Under the pieces are notes generated by a model. That model did no database searches and had not been told where the DNA came from. It worked only from the letters and a program-made list of their open reading frames with translations. Shown one piece after another: positions 26,501 through 33,149 of a stretch of DNA of 47,014 bases. Location: positions 1-47,014 of the forward strand of contig LQBI01000011.1 in NCBI GenBank assembly GCA_002030045.1, written 5' to 3'. The translations under genes were made by a program, and so were the position numbers. Origin of the DNA: Candidatus Aegiribacteria sp. MLS_C. GTDB lineage: Bacteria > Fermentibacterota > Fermentibacteria > Fermentibacterales > JCC-6. The number at the start of each line of letters is the position of its first letter. Positions within the stretch are counted from its first letter, which is position 1.

Positions 26501-27242
26501 AGTCCAGTGCCCGTTTCCCGTGATCCTCCTGCGCATGAACAAGTCCGAAGACACACCTGTAGGAGTTATGGGACTTTCCTCCGGAAGCCCCTCCGAAGTG
26601 GTCCAGATAGCGCTCGATGATGGTATTCAGAGAGCGTGCGACGGTTGCTCTCACCGCGGAGGGGATATCCTCGCCTCTCAGCTCCGCGTTGACGCTGAGG
26701 ACCGTGACCATTCTCCGTTCATCGTTGAGCATGATCCTTGATCCTTCTCCGGCATCATAGTCCAGCGCAGAGGAAATGGCTGCCAGGTCATTCTCCAGCA
26801 GTTCCGAGAGTTCTCTTTCACAGGGTGCGCCAGTGCTCAAGGAGAGTTCCTTCCTCAGTGGGTCCAGGAGCTCGGATAGCCTCCTGTCGAGGGGAACGTC
26901 TGTGGCATCTCGCCATTGATGCGGGGATATGTAGTACTGCATCCACTTGGATAGCTCGATCTCCTCGATAACGACCGGGAAGATTCCTATGCCGTTGTTT
27001 ACAGCTCTCTCGACTTCTCTTCTGACCTGAGGTGACCTGTTGGAATGCCTGGAAAGCAGAAGCACCATGCAGGAGGACGAGTCGATCCCGTCGATGATGG
27101 ATTCTGCCCAATCGGCAGCGGGGGGGATGTCCCTGGGGGCTATCCAGCATCCGATGCCCCTGGACTCGAAGAATGAAACGACATGGTCCGCGGTTTTCCT
27201 GTCCTGTGATGCGTAGGATATGAACAGCTGAGTTCTCTTCAT
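23562..27242 (-). CDS. TIR / cyclase-like / STAND NTPase / TPR protein
   Basis: 1226-aa NLR-like multidomain protein. Residues 4-135 are a TIR (TIR_2) domain (LFISYASQDRKTADHVVSFF, CWIAPRDIPPAADWAESI, with Glu in SPQVRREVERA). Residues 172-340 resemble a class III nucleotide cyclase, but the metal Asps are lost (VTVLSVNAELRG where LFADIxG is usual), so this part is probably a dead sensor or scaffold. The STAND NTPase starts near 355 (FVGREKELERL) with Walker A GDAGIGKS (395-402) and Walker B ILLVILDDLQW (517-527). From about 870 there are eight TPR units with NLG recurring exactly every 40 residues (918, 958, 998, 1038, 1078, 1118, 1158). Known relatives sense a ligand through the repeats, oligomerise and activate the TIR (NAD hydrolysis or signalling) in antiphage defence. 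TIR enzymatic activity here is unproven. Confidence 0.9.
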   Translation of the reverse strand: MKRTQLFISYASQDRKTADHVVSFFESRGIGCWIAPRDIPPAADWAESIIDGIDSSSCMVLLLSRHSNRSPQVRREVERAVNNGIGIFPVVIEEIELSKWMQYYISPHQWRDATDVPLDRRLSELLDPLRKELSLSTGAPCERELSELLENDLAAISSALDYDAGEGSRIMLNDERRMVTVLSVNAELRGEDIPSAVRATVARSLNTIIERYLDHFGGASGGKSHNSYRCVFGLVHAQEDHGKRALDCGISLLKALSSIDSTLGGREMNLAFGLGAASGMIDVDPSAEERVEPRGEVLEQAAELSGIASGSLLATETVRNALRDEYTWKSHSEGVYRLARRHSAVPGARILRIQSPFVGREKELERLTSLLERQRCSSHRHDPSSASHLVMCISGDAGIGKSRLVHEFIEQNRSGDEIVLRGQTLSFAQPPFWLWTTLLRHALDIEHGSRIDYRGFLDRLEDYDEDGILDDSAPFLAELLSIPSGDRRMAELDRKAIELETRIAFRGLIEVLADGKILLVILDDLQWMDDSDLGVLEFILDNLDTEFPVLFVLIARPEREDGSAVEFESLGNHSSFDRMELTEVDQEASTELVRKLLSGISDRGSRMVASDVVEFLLNRSGGNPFYLQELVLDLVESGSLTELEQEWRFATPIGEIFVPDTITGLLQSRLDRLPESWRNVLQHSSVLGMEFQLRLYHKLAEKLFLGRAKDEVFEGLEERKMLLQTGSPIERSYAFRHVLIHDTAYSSIHEINLKLLHKVAAESIEELLPNETDRISGILMHHYQKAELDHKAIMWGFRAMENYMGEEALKLSYSLEELLNRQKDDRQLDENLFKLLSGREQVLDILGDRTEQKNTVRRMIDLAERTGSDYRMAVALKKRGNLERVTGAVEEAGTSWKRALELARKAGNRAFEGIVLGNLGALSTNQGRMDEAEDFYTKALEIHQEAGDLRSEGVILGNLGILFKTRGLFDEARSYYEQALEIARRVGDRRSIADVHNNLGSLLWSRGDLDEAGEYYEKSLVRQREIGNRRSTGIIEVNLGILRMSQGRFDESFNHFRRSLEAIREIGDRFIEGSILGNLGVLYAEKGSTDEAVENYLQALKIHREVGNRISEGIILGNLGNAYMKLERYDTAHSHYEMALEVDRETKNLKEVANVLANLGCLLISIDVDTGKALECYTEALTIASDLKLDRDSLKGLAELHDRLVASVCAAEDVPLPAHWDTTGEA

Positions 27243-27587
27243 TTCTGCCTTGATCCATGCTTAAGGGTCATTCAATCTGAACGACCATACTCCCGAAGCA
27301 TATTACGGTCAAATACCGTGGAAGACAGATTGTGCAGAAGTCGGGTTCAGTGTAAATGGACACCCAAATCCCAGCAGCTAGGGGACACCTGTTTAGCAGA
27401 GTCCTCCTGAGTGGTGTCTGAAGGGTTGTCCGAACACTGATGCAATAGCATCTCAGGAATGACGAATACACAGAATCCTTACCGTAATCAAGATGATTCA
27501 TTGCTCAGGAGAACACAACACACCCGGACTGGATTCAGAGGAAGCCGACGTTGTCAAGAGCCAGGCATGGATCAGACAGCTGGAATA
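27243..27587. repeat. Intergenic region with diverged direct repeat copy B (27411-27540)
   Basis: AGTGGTGTCTGAAGGGTTGT (27412-27431) matches 16801 with one substitution. The later GGAGAACACAACACACCCGG block matches the start of the 30-aa ORF at 16892. Here one base is missing before the block, no GGAGG site precedes it, and no DUF6933 gene follows; the AbiEii-4 gene ends at 27588 on the other strand instead. It looks like the broken 5' end of a second small-ORF/DUF6933 locus. No other gene is supported in this gap. Confidence 0.6.
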
Positions 27588-28415
27588 TCAGAACGCCTTG
27601 TCGATGAAGTGCAGGAACATCTCGCTGCTCCAGTTCCGGACTGTTTCCCTCTCTTCTGCGCGCAGGAACGGGAGGACATCCCTGGCCGCCTGCTCGAGAT
27701 CGGTCTCCATGACCTTCTCCCGCAGTCTCTGAACCAGCCAATCCTCCGATTCCGGGACGGCCTGTCCGGCCCAGGGACCCGTCTGTTCCATCGAGCTGGA
27801 GAAAAGCCTGAGGTTGGGCCTGACATTCCTCGAACAGAACCACAGCAGGTCGAACCAGTCCCTGCCCTTCATCCAGTTGCGGCAGAGCAGAGCATGGCAC
27901 TTGAGAGCGAAAGAGGAGGGAAGGTCCATTACCGATACCTCATGCGGCACCGGAAAGTCCAGGAATCCGGTCTCGGCTGTTGCTCCAGATGGTGGGGAAG
28001 TGTCTATCTCGAGACGGATCCTGGTGTATCCCGGTCTGCCTGAAGAATCACTGACTGCCAAAGAGCTTTCGATGAGCATTATGGCTCTGATGGTGCCCTT
28101 TTCTCTGGGTTTCCGCCGGATCTCGAGTCTGATATCGTACCTGGAGAAGGTCGCCAGGAGTTTGTCCTCGTAAATCTTCCAGTCGAATCCTTCATCAGGT
28201 TCCCGAAGCAGGAAATCAAGGTCCTCGGAGAAACGCGGCAGCCCATGAAGCAGTCTGAGTTCCGTTCCGCCGTGAAAGAAAGCTTCCTTGAAGAAATCGT
28301 GGGCAGAAAGGGAATAGATAGCCATTTCCTGCAGGAGCTCCCTGAAACGCTGAATTCGGAATTCCGGGGTTCTTTCATCGAATCCGCTCAGTCTCTCCCC
28401 GATGATCCTGTTCAT
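27588..28415 (-). CDS. AbiEii-type nucleotidyltransferase toxin (pair 4)
   Basis: 275-aa toxin of the same subfamily as pairs 2 and 3. Seen: FFHGGTELRLLHGLPRFSED then LDFLL (metal Asp pair), YTRIRLEIDTSPPSG, SSFALKCHALLCRNWMKGRD and WFDLLWF. All family blocks are present. The ATG at 28413-28415 overlaps the antitoxin stop by 4 nt (ATGA), with GGAGG inside the antitoxin gene a few bases before it. The C-terminal half is longer than in pair 2, otherwise the layout is the same. Confidence 0.93.
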   Translation of the reverse strand: MNRIIGERLSGFDERTPEFRIQRFRELLQEMAIYSLSAHDFFKEAFFHGGTELRLLHGLPRFSEDLDFLLREPDEGFDWKIYEDKLLATFSRYDIRLEIRRKPREKGTIRAIMLIESSLAVSDSSGRPGYTRIRLEIDTSPPSGATAETGFLDFPVPHEVSVMDLPSSFALKCHALLCRNWMKGRDWFDLLWFCSRNVRPNLRLFSSSMEQTGPWAGQAVPESEDWLVQRLREKVMETDLEQAARDVLPFLRAEERETVRNWSSEMFLHFIDKAF

Positions 28416-29065
28416 TGCTCACCTCCAAGGGCTGACAGGAGTCTCCGTAACAACAGTCTCACTGACCTGCTCCTGTAGAACTCCTCGAGCTTTCCAAGCA
28501 GAGTGATATCCAGTTCCTCGAGAACACTCATGTCTATTCTCAGTTCATCGCATAACCCTGAAATCCCGCGCCATTCGGACTGCCTGAAGTAAAGGGTATC
28601 TCCCAGAGCCCTTTCAATTCCCGCGATCATGTAGACATTTTTTGAGATCTCATTTCTATTCACACCAAGATAGTAATCGCTTCCAAGAGCAGGGAGAGTC
28701 CTGTAGACGAATTCACCTATCGGATTTCCGTAGCTGCGGCTCCTGCCCGAAGGAATGCAGCTCTGGACTGCCACCGGAGCCTCCTGAAGCCATCCGTGAT
28801 AGCTTAGAGCTGTTTCCATGGAAATGTAACTTTCCGGGACAAGTCTGTTCGCAATGGAATAGACACTTACTGTTTGTCCGGTCAGAGCCGGGTCAAGCAG
28901 GTAGAGCCCTCTTTTCAGCTTGATAAGCTCTCCACTTTCCAGTGCTCTGTGGACAAGTCCCCATCTCCGTTGTCTGCTTCCAGCTACCAGATCCGAAACT
29001 GCCGACGTAGATACAACTCTTCCCGCCATTCCATTCTTGATGAGAATCTCTGTAAGTGTTTCCAT
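28412..29065 (-). CDS. AbiEi-type antitoxin / repressor (pair 4)
   Basis: 217-aa AbiEi-like antitoxin: winged helix about 15-60 (STSAVSDLVAGSRQRRWGLV, then KRGLYLLDP), SYISMETALSYHGWLQEAPV, CIPSGRSRSYGNPIGEFVY and the AGIERALGDTLYFRQ block. Unlike pairs 1 and 3, this gene has a 24-nt leader with a strong GGGAGG site, so it is translated conventionally. Its promoter lies just downstream of a hairpin repeat. Confidence 0.93.
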   Translation of the reverse strand: METLTEILIKNGMAGRVVSTSAVSDLVAGSRQRRWGLVHRALESGELIKLKRGLYLLDPALTGQTVSVYSIANRLVPESYISMETALSYHGWLQEAPVAVQSCIPSGRSRSYGNPIGEFVYRTLPALGSDYYLGVNRNEISKNVYMIAGIERALGDTLYFRQSEWRGISGLCDELRIDMSVLEELDITLLGKLEEFYRSRSVRLLLRRLLSALGGEQ

Positions 29066-29089
29066 CCTTATCCTCCCACTCGTAAATGT

Positions 29090-29118
29090 ATCATACTAAG
29101 ACAAAGAAAAAGTGGCAA
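29090..29118 (-). promoter_or_regulatory. sigma70 promoter of the AbiE-4 operon
   Basis: Minus strand: TTGCCA (29118-29113, 5 of 6), 17-bp spacer, TATGAT (29095-29090, 5 of 6), then a 24-nt leader with GGGAGG to the ATG at 29065. No obvious palindrome fills the spacer, unlike AbiE-1 and AbiE-3. Confidence 0.7.
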
Positions 29119-29128
29119 TTATTGGGAA

Positions 29129-29153
29129 GATACTTTCATTCTGTGAAAGTATC
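29129..29153 (+). repeat. 25-nt hairpin repeat, copy 2 (upstream of AbiE-4)
   Basis: Arms GATACTTTC and GAAAGTATC close a 7-nt loop ATTCTGT. Compared with copy 1 (21693-21717), one stem pair is C-G there and T-A here, a compensatory change that preserves the 9-bp stem. It ends about 10 nt from the -35 box of AbiE-4. The rest of the gap to 29387 holds no gene I can support. Confidence 0.8.
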
Positions 29154-29387
29154 TGGCGAAAAATACCGATCTGTTGCCGATCTTCCAAACCGATCAGCCA
29201 ATGCTCTCTGGAAACTTACCGATTCAGGAACAGGGGAATCATGGCTTTTTCACGGCCTCCCCTATCGGTACTGACACCGGAACTCAGATGTACCTGCTAT
29301 TCCGCTGATTGACCCGCTCCGACCTCTCCGATATGATGTGACCGGGTCTCCTGAGTGCTGCGACAAAACCTTCTTCGAGGCGGGGGA

Positions 29388-30623
29388 ATGGGGTCATACG
29401 GCGGTACTTCAACATCCGACTTCAAGGCGCTCTACGGCAAGATAGAGAGGGCGCTGGAGAAGTTCGAGCAGGTCAGCGACAGCACGAGGCTGCTCGAGGT
29501 GGTGATGGAGACGCTGGTGCAGGATTTCCGGGACGACCTGGGGATCGAGATGGCCAGGCTCTACCGCCGGGAGGGGGAGGACTTCTACCTTCGGGGGGTC
29601 TTCGGGGGCTCCCGTCCCGTGCAGCTGGGTTTCAAGGTTCCCCGTGACTATCCACCCCACGTGAGGACGCTGGAGAAGGGTCTGCTGGTCATGGACAGGG
29701 ATGATCCGGAGTACGACGAACAGTTCGAGTGGGCCATCGGGGTCAACTCCAACTTCGCCGCCATTTCGGTTGGCCCCGGCGCCACTCACGTGATCGCCTT
29801 CTCCATAAGCGGGGACTTCAGGGAGGAGGACATCCTGTACTCCCTCTCCGCGGTGCGCCACGTCATCAATCTCAAACTGCAGGAGCACAGGCTCGCCGGT
29901 ATCATCGACGAGGCCAGGGTGATACAGGAGAGCCTGCTGCCGGAATCCGCTCCCGAATCCTCCGTCTACAGCATCCACGGGCAGTCAAGGCCCGCAGAGG
30001 TGGTGGGAGGGGATTTCTTCGACTACATGGAGCTGCCGGATTCGGTGCTGGGCATAGCCATAGGGGATGCCTCCGGCCACGGGCTCCCTGCGGCGCTTCT
30101 GGCCAGGGACGCATTCACCGGTCTGCGGATGGGGATCGAATGCGGCGCCGGAATAGTGTCGACGGTGGAAAAGCTGAACAGGGTCGTGCACAGGGCGGAG
30201 CTTTCCAGCAACTTCATATCGCTCTTCTACGGCGAGTTCCACCCCGACGGGAGCGTGGACTTCTGCAACGCAGGCCACAACCCGCCCCTGCTGCTGAGCC
30301 GCGGCGTCCTGAAGGAACTCCGGAAAGGCGGACTCGTGCTGGGGCCGGACCCCTCCGCCGTATACGACCATGCCCTTGTAGGAATGAACCCGGGAGACAC
30401 CCTGGTACTGTATACCGACGGCATCATAGAAGCGGAGGATCCCGCAGGAGAGCAGTTCGGGATGGACAGGCTGGCCGGGACAGTAAGGGAATGCGGCCGG
30501 TCCGAGGTGAATGAGATAGTCTCCGGAGTGTTCCGGGCATCAGTTGAGTTCTCCCGGGGATGCCCACAGCGTGACGACATGACGGTGGTGGCGGTGCGCC
30601 GAATCCCCCGGAGTGAGAACTGA
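29388..30623 (+). CDS. GAF-SpoIIE (PP2C-type) serine phosphatase
   Basis: 411-aa cytoplasmic protein phosphatase of the RsbU/SpoIIE type, expected to dephosphorylate an anti-anti-sigma or similar partner. GAF-like sensor about 40-165; helical linker 165-190; PPM catalytic domain 190-405 with VVGGDFFDY (metal Asp 209), GDASGHG (227-233), CNAGHNPPL, LYTDGIIEA (Asp 344) and QRDDMTV. All metal residues are in place. ATG 29388 has a GGCGGGG purine tract before it; a GTG at 29355 is an alternative. No anti-sigma factor or STAS gene is adjacent, so the target is unknown. The next gene follows after 40 nt. Confidence 0.92.
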   Translation: MGSYGGTSTSDFKALYGKIERALEKFEQVSDSTRLLEVVMETLVQDFRDDLGIEMARLYRREGEDFYLRGVFGGSRPVQLGFKVPRDYPPHVRTLEKGLLVMDRDDPEYDEQFEWAIGVNSNFAAISVGPGATHVIAFSISGDFREEDILYSLSAVRHVINLKLQEHRLAGIIDEARVIQESLLPESAPESSVYSIHGQSRPAEVVGGDFFDYMELPDSVLGIAIGDASGHGLPAALLARDAFTGLRMGIECGAGIVSTVEKLNRVVHRAELSSNFISLFYGEFHPDGSVDFCNAGHNPPLLLSRGVLKELRKGGLVLGPDPSAVYDHALVGMNPGDTLVLYTDGIIEAEDPAGEQFGMDRLAGTVRECGRSEVNEIVSGVFRASVEFSRGCPQRDDMTVVAVRRIPRSEN

Positions 30624-30663
30624 TGATCATCGCGTGGAATTCCGTATCCAGAATGGAGGCGGC

Positions 30664-31851
30664 ATGAGACCTGCATTGTTCAGTCTGGTTGCCGTGGCAT
30701 TGCTTGCCGGCTGCGATGTCATGGGAGGCTCCGGCGGAGAAGCGGGGCAGGGGGGAGGCGGCGAGTGGGAACATCCGGACTACGACACCACCCTTGTCGT
30801 GAGCAACGTGTCGGAACTGCTTGCCGCGGCGGAGTACGGAAACTCCCACGGGAACGTGGAGGTGCTTCTTGCGGACGGGACCTACCAGCTGGAGGACATG
30901 CTCTGGATAGACGGGGTCAACGTGGGTTTCCGGGGACAGTCGGGGAACCGGGAAGCCGTGGTTGTTCGTGGGGAGGGGATGGCCGGCGGGGTCTCCCACG
31001 TCTTCAACGTGGCGGGGGACTACTTCGCCGTGCAGGACATGACCGTCGGATGGGTGGGCAACCACGCGGTTCAGATACACGGGGATGCCGATGCCGACTA
31101 TCCTTATTTCTATAACGTCCGTTTCGTGGATACCGGAGAGCAGATGCTGAAGGTGTCGACTGATCTCGGGAGCAGCTGGTCGGACGGCGGCATCGTCGAG
31201 GACTGCAGTTTCGAGTACAGCGCCGGGATCGGGCCCCAGTACTACATCGGAGGAGTGGACGGACACCAGTGCAGGGACTGGACAGTCCGCGACTGCTACT
31301 TCTACGGCATCATCAGCCCCGAGGCCGACCTGGCGGAGCACGCCGTACACTTCTGGTCGGAGTCCGAGGGGACGGTCGTGGAGCGCAACCGCATCACCAG
31401 CTGCGACAGGGGCATAGGCTTCGGCCTCGGGGACAGCGGCCACGGTCCGGGGACGATCCGCAACAATTTCGTGCATACCACCAGGGACGTGGGTATCGGC
31501 CTGGAGAACGCATCGGGAGTGGACGTCTACAACAACTCCCTCTACACGGTTGACTACTCGAACTCCATAGAGTACCGTTTCGCCGGGACCTCGGGAGGGG
31601 AGATCGTCAACAACCTGACAAGCGGGGAGATAGCCTCCCGTGACGGCGGTTCGGCCACCGTGGAGACCAATGTGACCGCCGCCCAGTCCTCGTGGTTCCA
31701 GGATGCCGGCTCGGGAGACCTGCACCTGACCTCTGCCGCTTCGGAAGCGGTGGATGCAGGGCAGACCCTGAGCGAAGTGACCGTCGACTACGATTCAGAG
31801 GACAGGCCGGCAGGAGCGGCCTACGACATAGGAGGCGACGAGGTCCACTGA
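30664..31851 (+). CDS. Lipoprotein with parallel beta-helix repeats
   Basis: 395-aa exported lipoprotein. Signal MRPALFSLVAVALLAGC with lipobox LLAGC (Cys 17), then a Gly-rich linker (18-34), then a right-handed beta-helix of the pectate-lyase/PbH1 type (about 60-340: VEVLLADGTYQLEDML, NRITSCDRGIGFGLG, DVYNNSLYTVDYSNSIEY). The C-terminal GAAYDIGGDE phrase is common in such beta-helix proteins. Proteins of this shape bind or cleave polysaccharides; no catalytic residues can be named here. ATG 30664 has GGAGG at 5 nt. Possibly co-transcribed with the phosphatase. Confidence 0.88.
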   Translation: MRPALFSLVAVALLAGCDVMGGSGGEAGQGGGGEWEHPDYDTTLVVSNVSELLAAAEYGNSHGNVEVLLADGTYQLEDMLWIDGVNVGFRGQSGNREAVVVRGEGMAGGVSHVFNVAGDYFAVQDMTVGWVGNHAVQIHGDADADYPYFYNVRFVDTGEQMLKVSTDLGSSWSDGGIVEDCSFEYSAGIGPQYYIGGVDGHQCRDWTVRDCYFYGIISPEADLAEHAVHFWSESEGTVVERNRITSCDRGIGFGLGDSGHGPGTIRNNFVHTTRDVGIGLENASGVDVYNNSLYTVDYSNSIEYRFAGTSGGEIVNNLTSGEIASRDGGSATVETNVTAAQSSWFQDAGSGDLHLTSAASEAVDAGQTLSEVTVDYDSEDRPAGAAYDIGGDEVH

Positions 31852-31912
31852 GGCTGATGGTCGGCCGGGGCCATTGATAGACAGATGGTCTTCTCTGATG
31901 TATAGTGCTTCT

Positions 31913-31930
31913 GCAGCGAATCGGCGCTGC
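31913..31930 (+). other. Short hairpin before the BON gene
   Basis: GCAGCG and CGCTGC, perfect 6-bp arms around AATCGG, lie 20 nt before the ATG and just upstream of the AGGAAGGAG ribosome site. It could modulate translation or be chance. Confidence 0.3.
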
Positions 31931-31950
31931 GGTGGAGGAAGGAGCGGGGA

Positions 31951-32400
31951 ATGGGAATGCTGGATTTCATTCGGGACGCGGGCGAGAAGCTGACCGAGAT
32001 GGGCGAGGAGGCAAAACTCGCCGGAAGGATCGAGAAGCGGATCATCGCCCTGGGCGTTGATGTCAAGGGTCTTGATGTGGACGTTGACGGAGAGAAGGTT
32101 GTTCTCAAGGGCTATCCCGCGAGCGAGGAGGACCGGCAGAAGGCGGTGCAGATAGCCGGGAACGTGAGGGGCATAGCCAGGGTCTACGACCGGATGACCC
32201 TCAAGGGCGGGCACACCGGGACCGGGAAGCCGGCGAAGCCCGTGCAGAAGAAGGACAGGCCGGCTAAGCCCCTGGATAAAGCGGAGAAGCCTTCGAGGAA
32301 GATGATGAAGGAGCCCAGGCAGGGGGGAAGGAAGGTAAGGCCGGCGGAACCCGCACAAAGGAAGGCAAAACCCGCGAAGACCGGAAGGAGAACTCCGTAG
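31951..32400 (+). CDS. BON-domain protein with basic low-complexity tail (Kbp/YgaU-like N-terminus)
   Basis: 149 aa. The first 85 residues match the N-terminal region and BON domain of the K+-binding protein Kbp (MGMLDFIRDAGEKL, then VDVKGLDVDVDGEKVVLKGY and AVQIAGNVRGIARVYD). Kbp normally continues into LysM; here residues 86-149 are a Lys/Pro/Arg-rich disordered tail (KPAKPVQKKDRPAKPLDKAE) and LysM is missing. The tail is strongly positive and could bind nucleic acid or acidic polymers (inference). No signal peptide. A strong GGAGGAAGGAG precedes the ATG. Confidence 0.85.
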   Translation: MGMLDFIRDAGEKLTEMGEEAKLAGRIEKRIIALGVDVKGLDVDVDGEKVVLKGYPASEEDRQKAVQIAGNVRGIARVYDRMTLKGGHTGTGKPAKPVQKKDRPAKPLDKAEKPSRKMMKEPRQGGRKVRPAEPAQRKAKPAKTGRRTP

Positions 32401-32690
32401 CCGCTTCTCTTCCTTGATCTTGCGGCTGCTTTTGCACTTTTCATTTGACAGTGCCGGCTCCTGAAGCCCCGGGAGGCGGATTCCGTATTCCGAGGGCCGA
32501 AAGCGCGGTTTTATGGTCCGTGCTTCGCAGTTGCGCCGGCAGAAGCAGCTTCTGCTGCCTATTCCTGACCAGGCGCTTTTCACCGCATCAGGTTACAGGC
32601 GGTTCAAGGGTGTTACGGCGCCGGCGGCGGGTATTGACGCATTCAAGTATTTTAGCATTTCAGAAAACGTTGAGATCAGAGGATGCCCGG

Positions 32691-32834
32691 ATGGATCCAC
32701 ATGAGACGGCGGAGGCGTTCAAGGTTCTGTCATCGGACAGGAGGGCACCGGCTGCGAGGAGATACACGGCGGGGTGCCGCATCCCCATTCCAGGGGTCAA
32801 TGCGGCGGCTGTCACTAGACCTGAATACCGCTGA
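32691..32834 (+). pseudogene. ArsR-family regulator, N-terminal remnant
   Basis: ATG 32691 starts MDPHETAEAFKVLSSDRR, the usual opening of ArsR/SmtB regulators (helix 1-2). The helix-turn-helix that should follow is missing, with only a trace (GVNAAAV) where family members have CVNALA. The frame ends at 32834. An internal deletion is the simplest explanation. The intact ArsR at 37961-38269 has MCVNAIT at the corresponding place. Confidence 0.5.
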
Positions 32835-32836
32835 TA

Positions 32837-32871
32837 CTGACAGCCCGGTCCGATACGGGCCGGGCTGTCAG
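32837..32871. terminator. Strong 15-bp hairpin, terminator-like but without U-run
   Basis: CTGACAGCCCGGTCC (32837-32851) pairs with GGGCCGGGCTGTCAG (32857-32871) across a 5-nt loop GATAC, with one G-U wobble. No T-run follows on either strand. It could end transcription from the BON/ArsR remnant side by a Rho-assisted route or stabilise a 3' end. Confidence 0.6.
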
Positions 32872-33149
32872 AAGGCGGTACGATGATCCTGAGCCTTTTC
32901 TCGGGCACGGGGGCGCGCGGGGTTCCCCGGGACGGTTCACCTCGGGCAGAGCTGATGCGTCCTGTTCCGTGCCGGTTCCGAGGCGTAGAATACCGGAACG
33001 GGAATTCACAGGTTCATTCCCGGTCAGACATATCCGGCACCGGCACGCCCACTCGGTATCATCTGAGCGAAAGGATCCTTTGGGCGGGCGGCTGGAGCCC
33101 TGGTGTCCGGTTGCCTTTCCGGACCAGACAACGATCGGAGGTCCATTTG

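Larger units (their letters stand above)
32401..33149. other. 750-base gap with gene debris and one strong hairpin
   Basis: No intact gene is supported. It contains the start of an ArsR-type regulator (32691-32834) and a 15-bp hairpin (32837-32871), listed separately. Frames on both strands otherwise lack family similarity, signal peptides or good ribosome sites. The last 80 bases before 33150 form the leader of the propeller lipoprotein gene. Confidence 0.5.

Noticed and set aside
21693-29153. Hairpin repeats as integron attC sites
   Set aside because: They are only 25 nt, lack the R'/R'' core sites and extrahelical bases, and no integrase gene is present.
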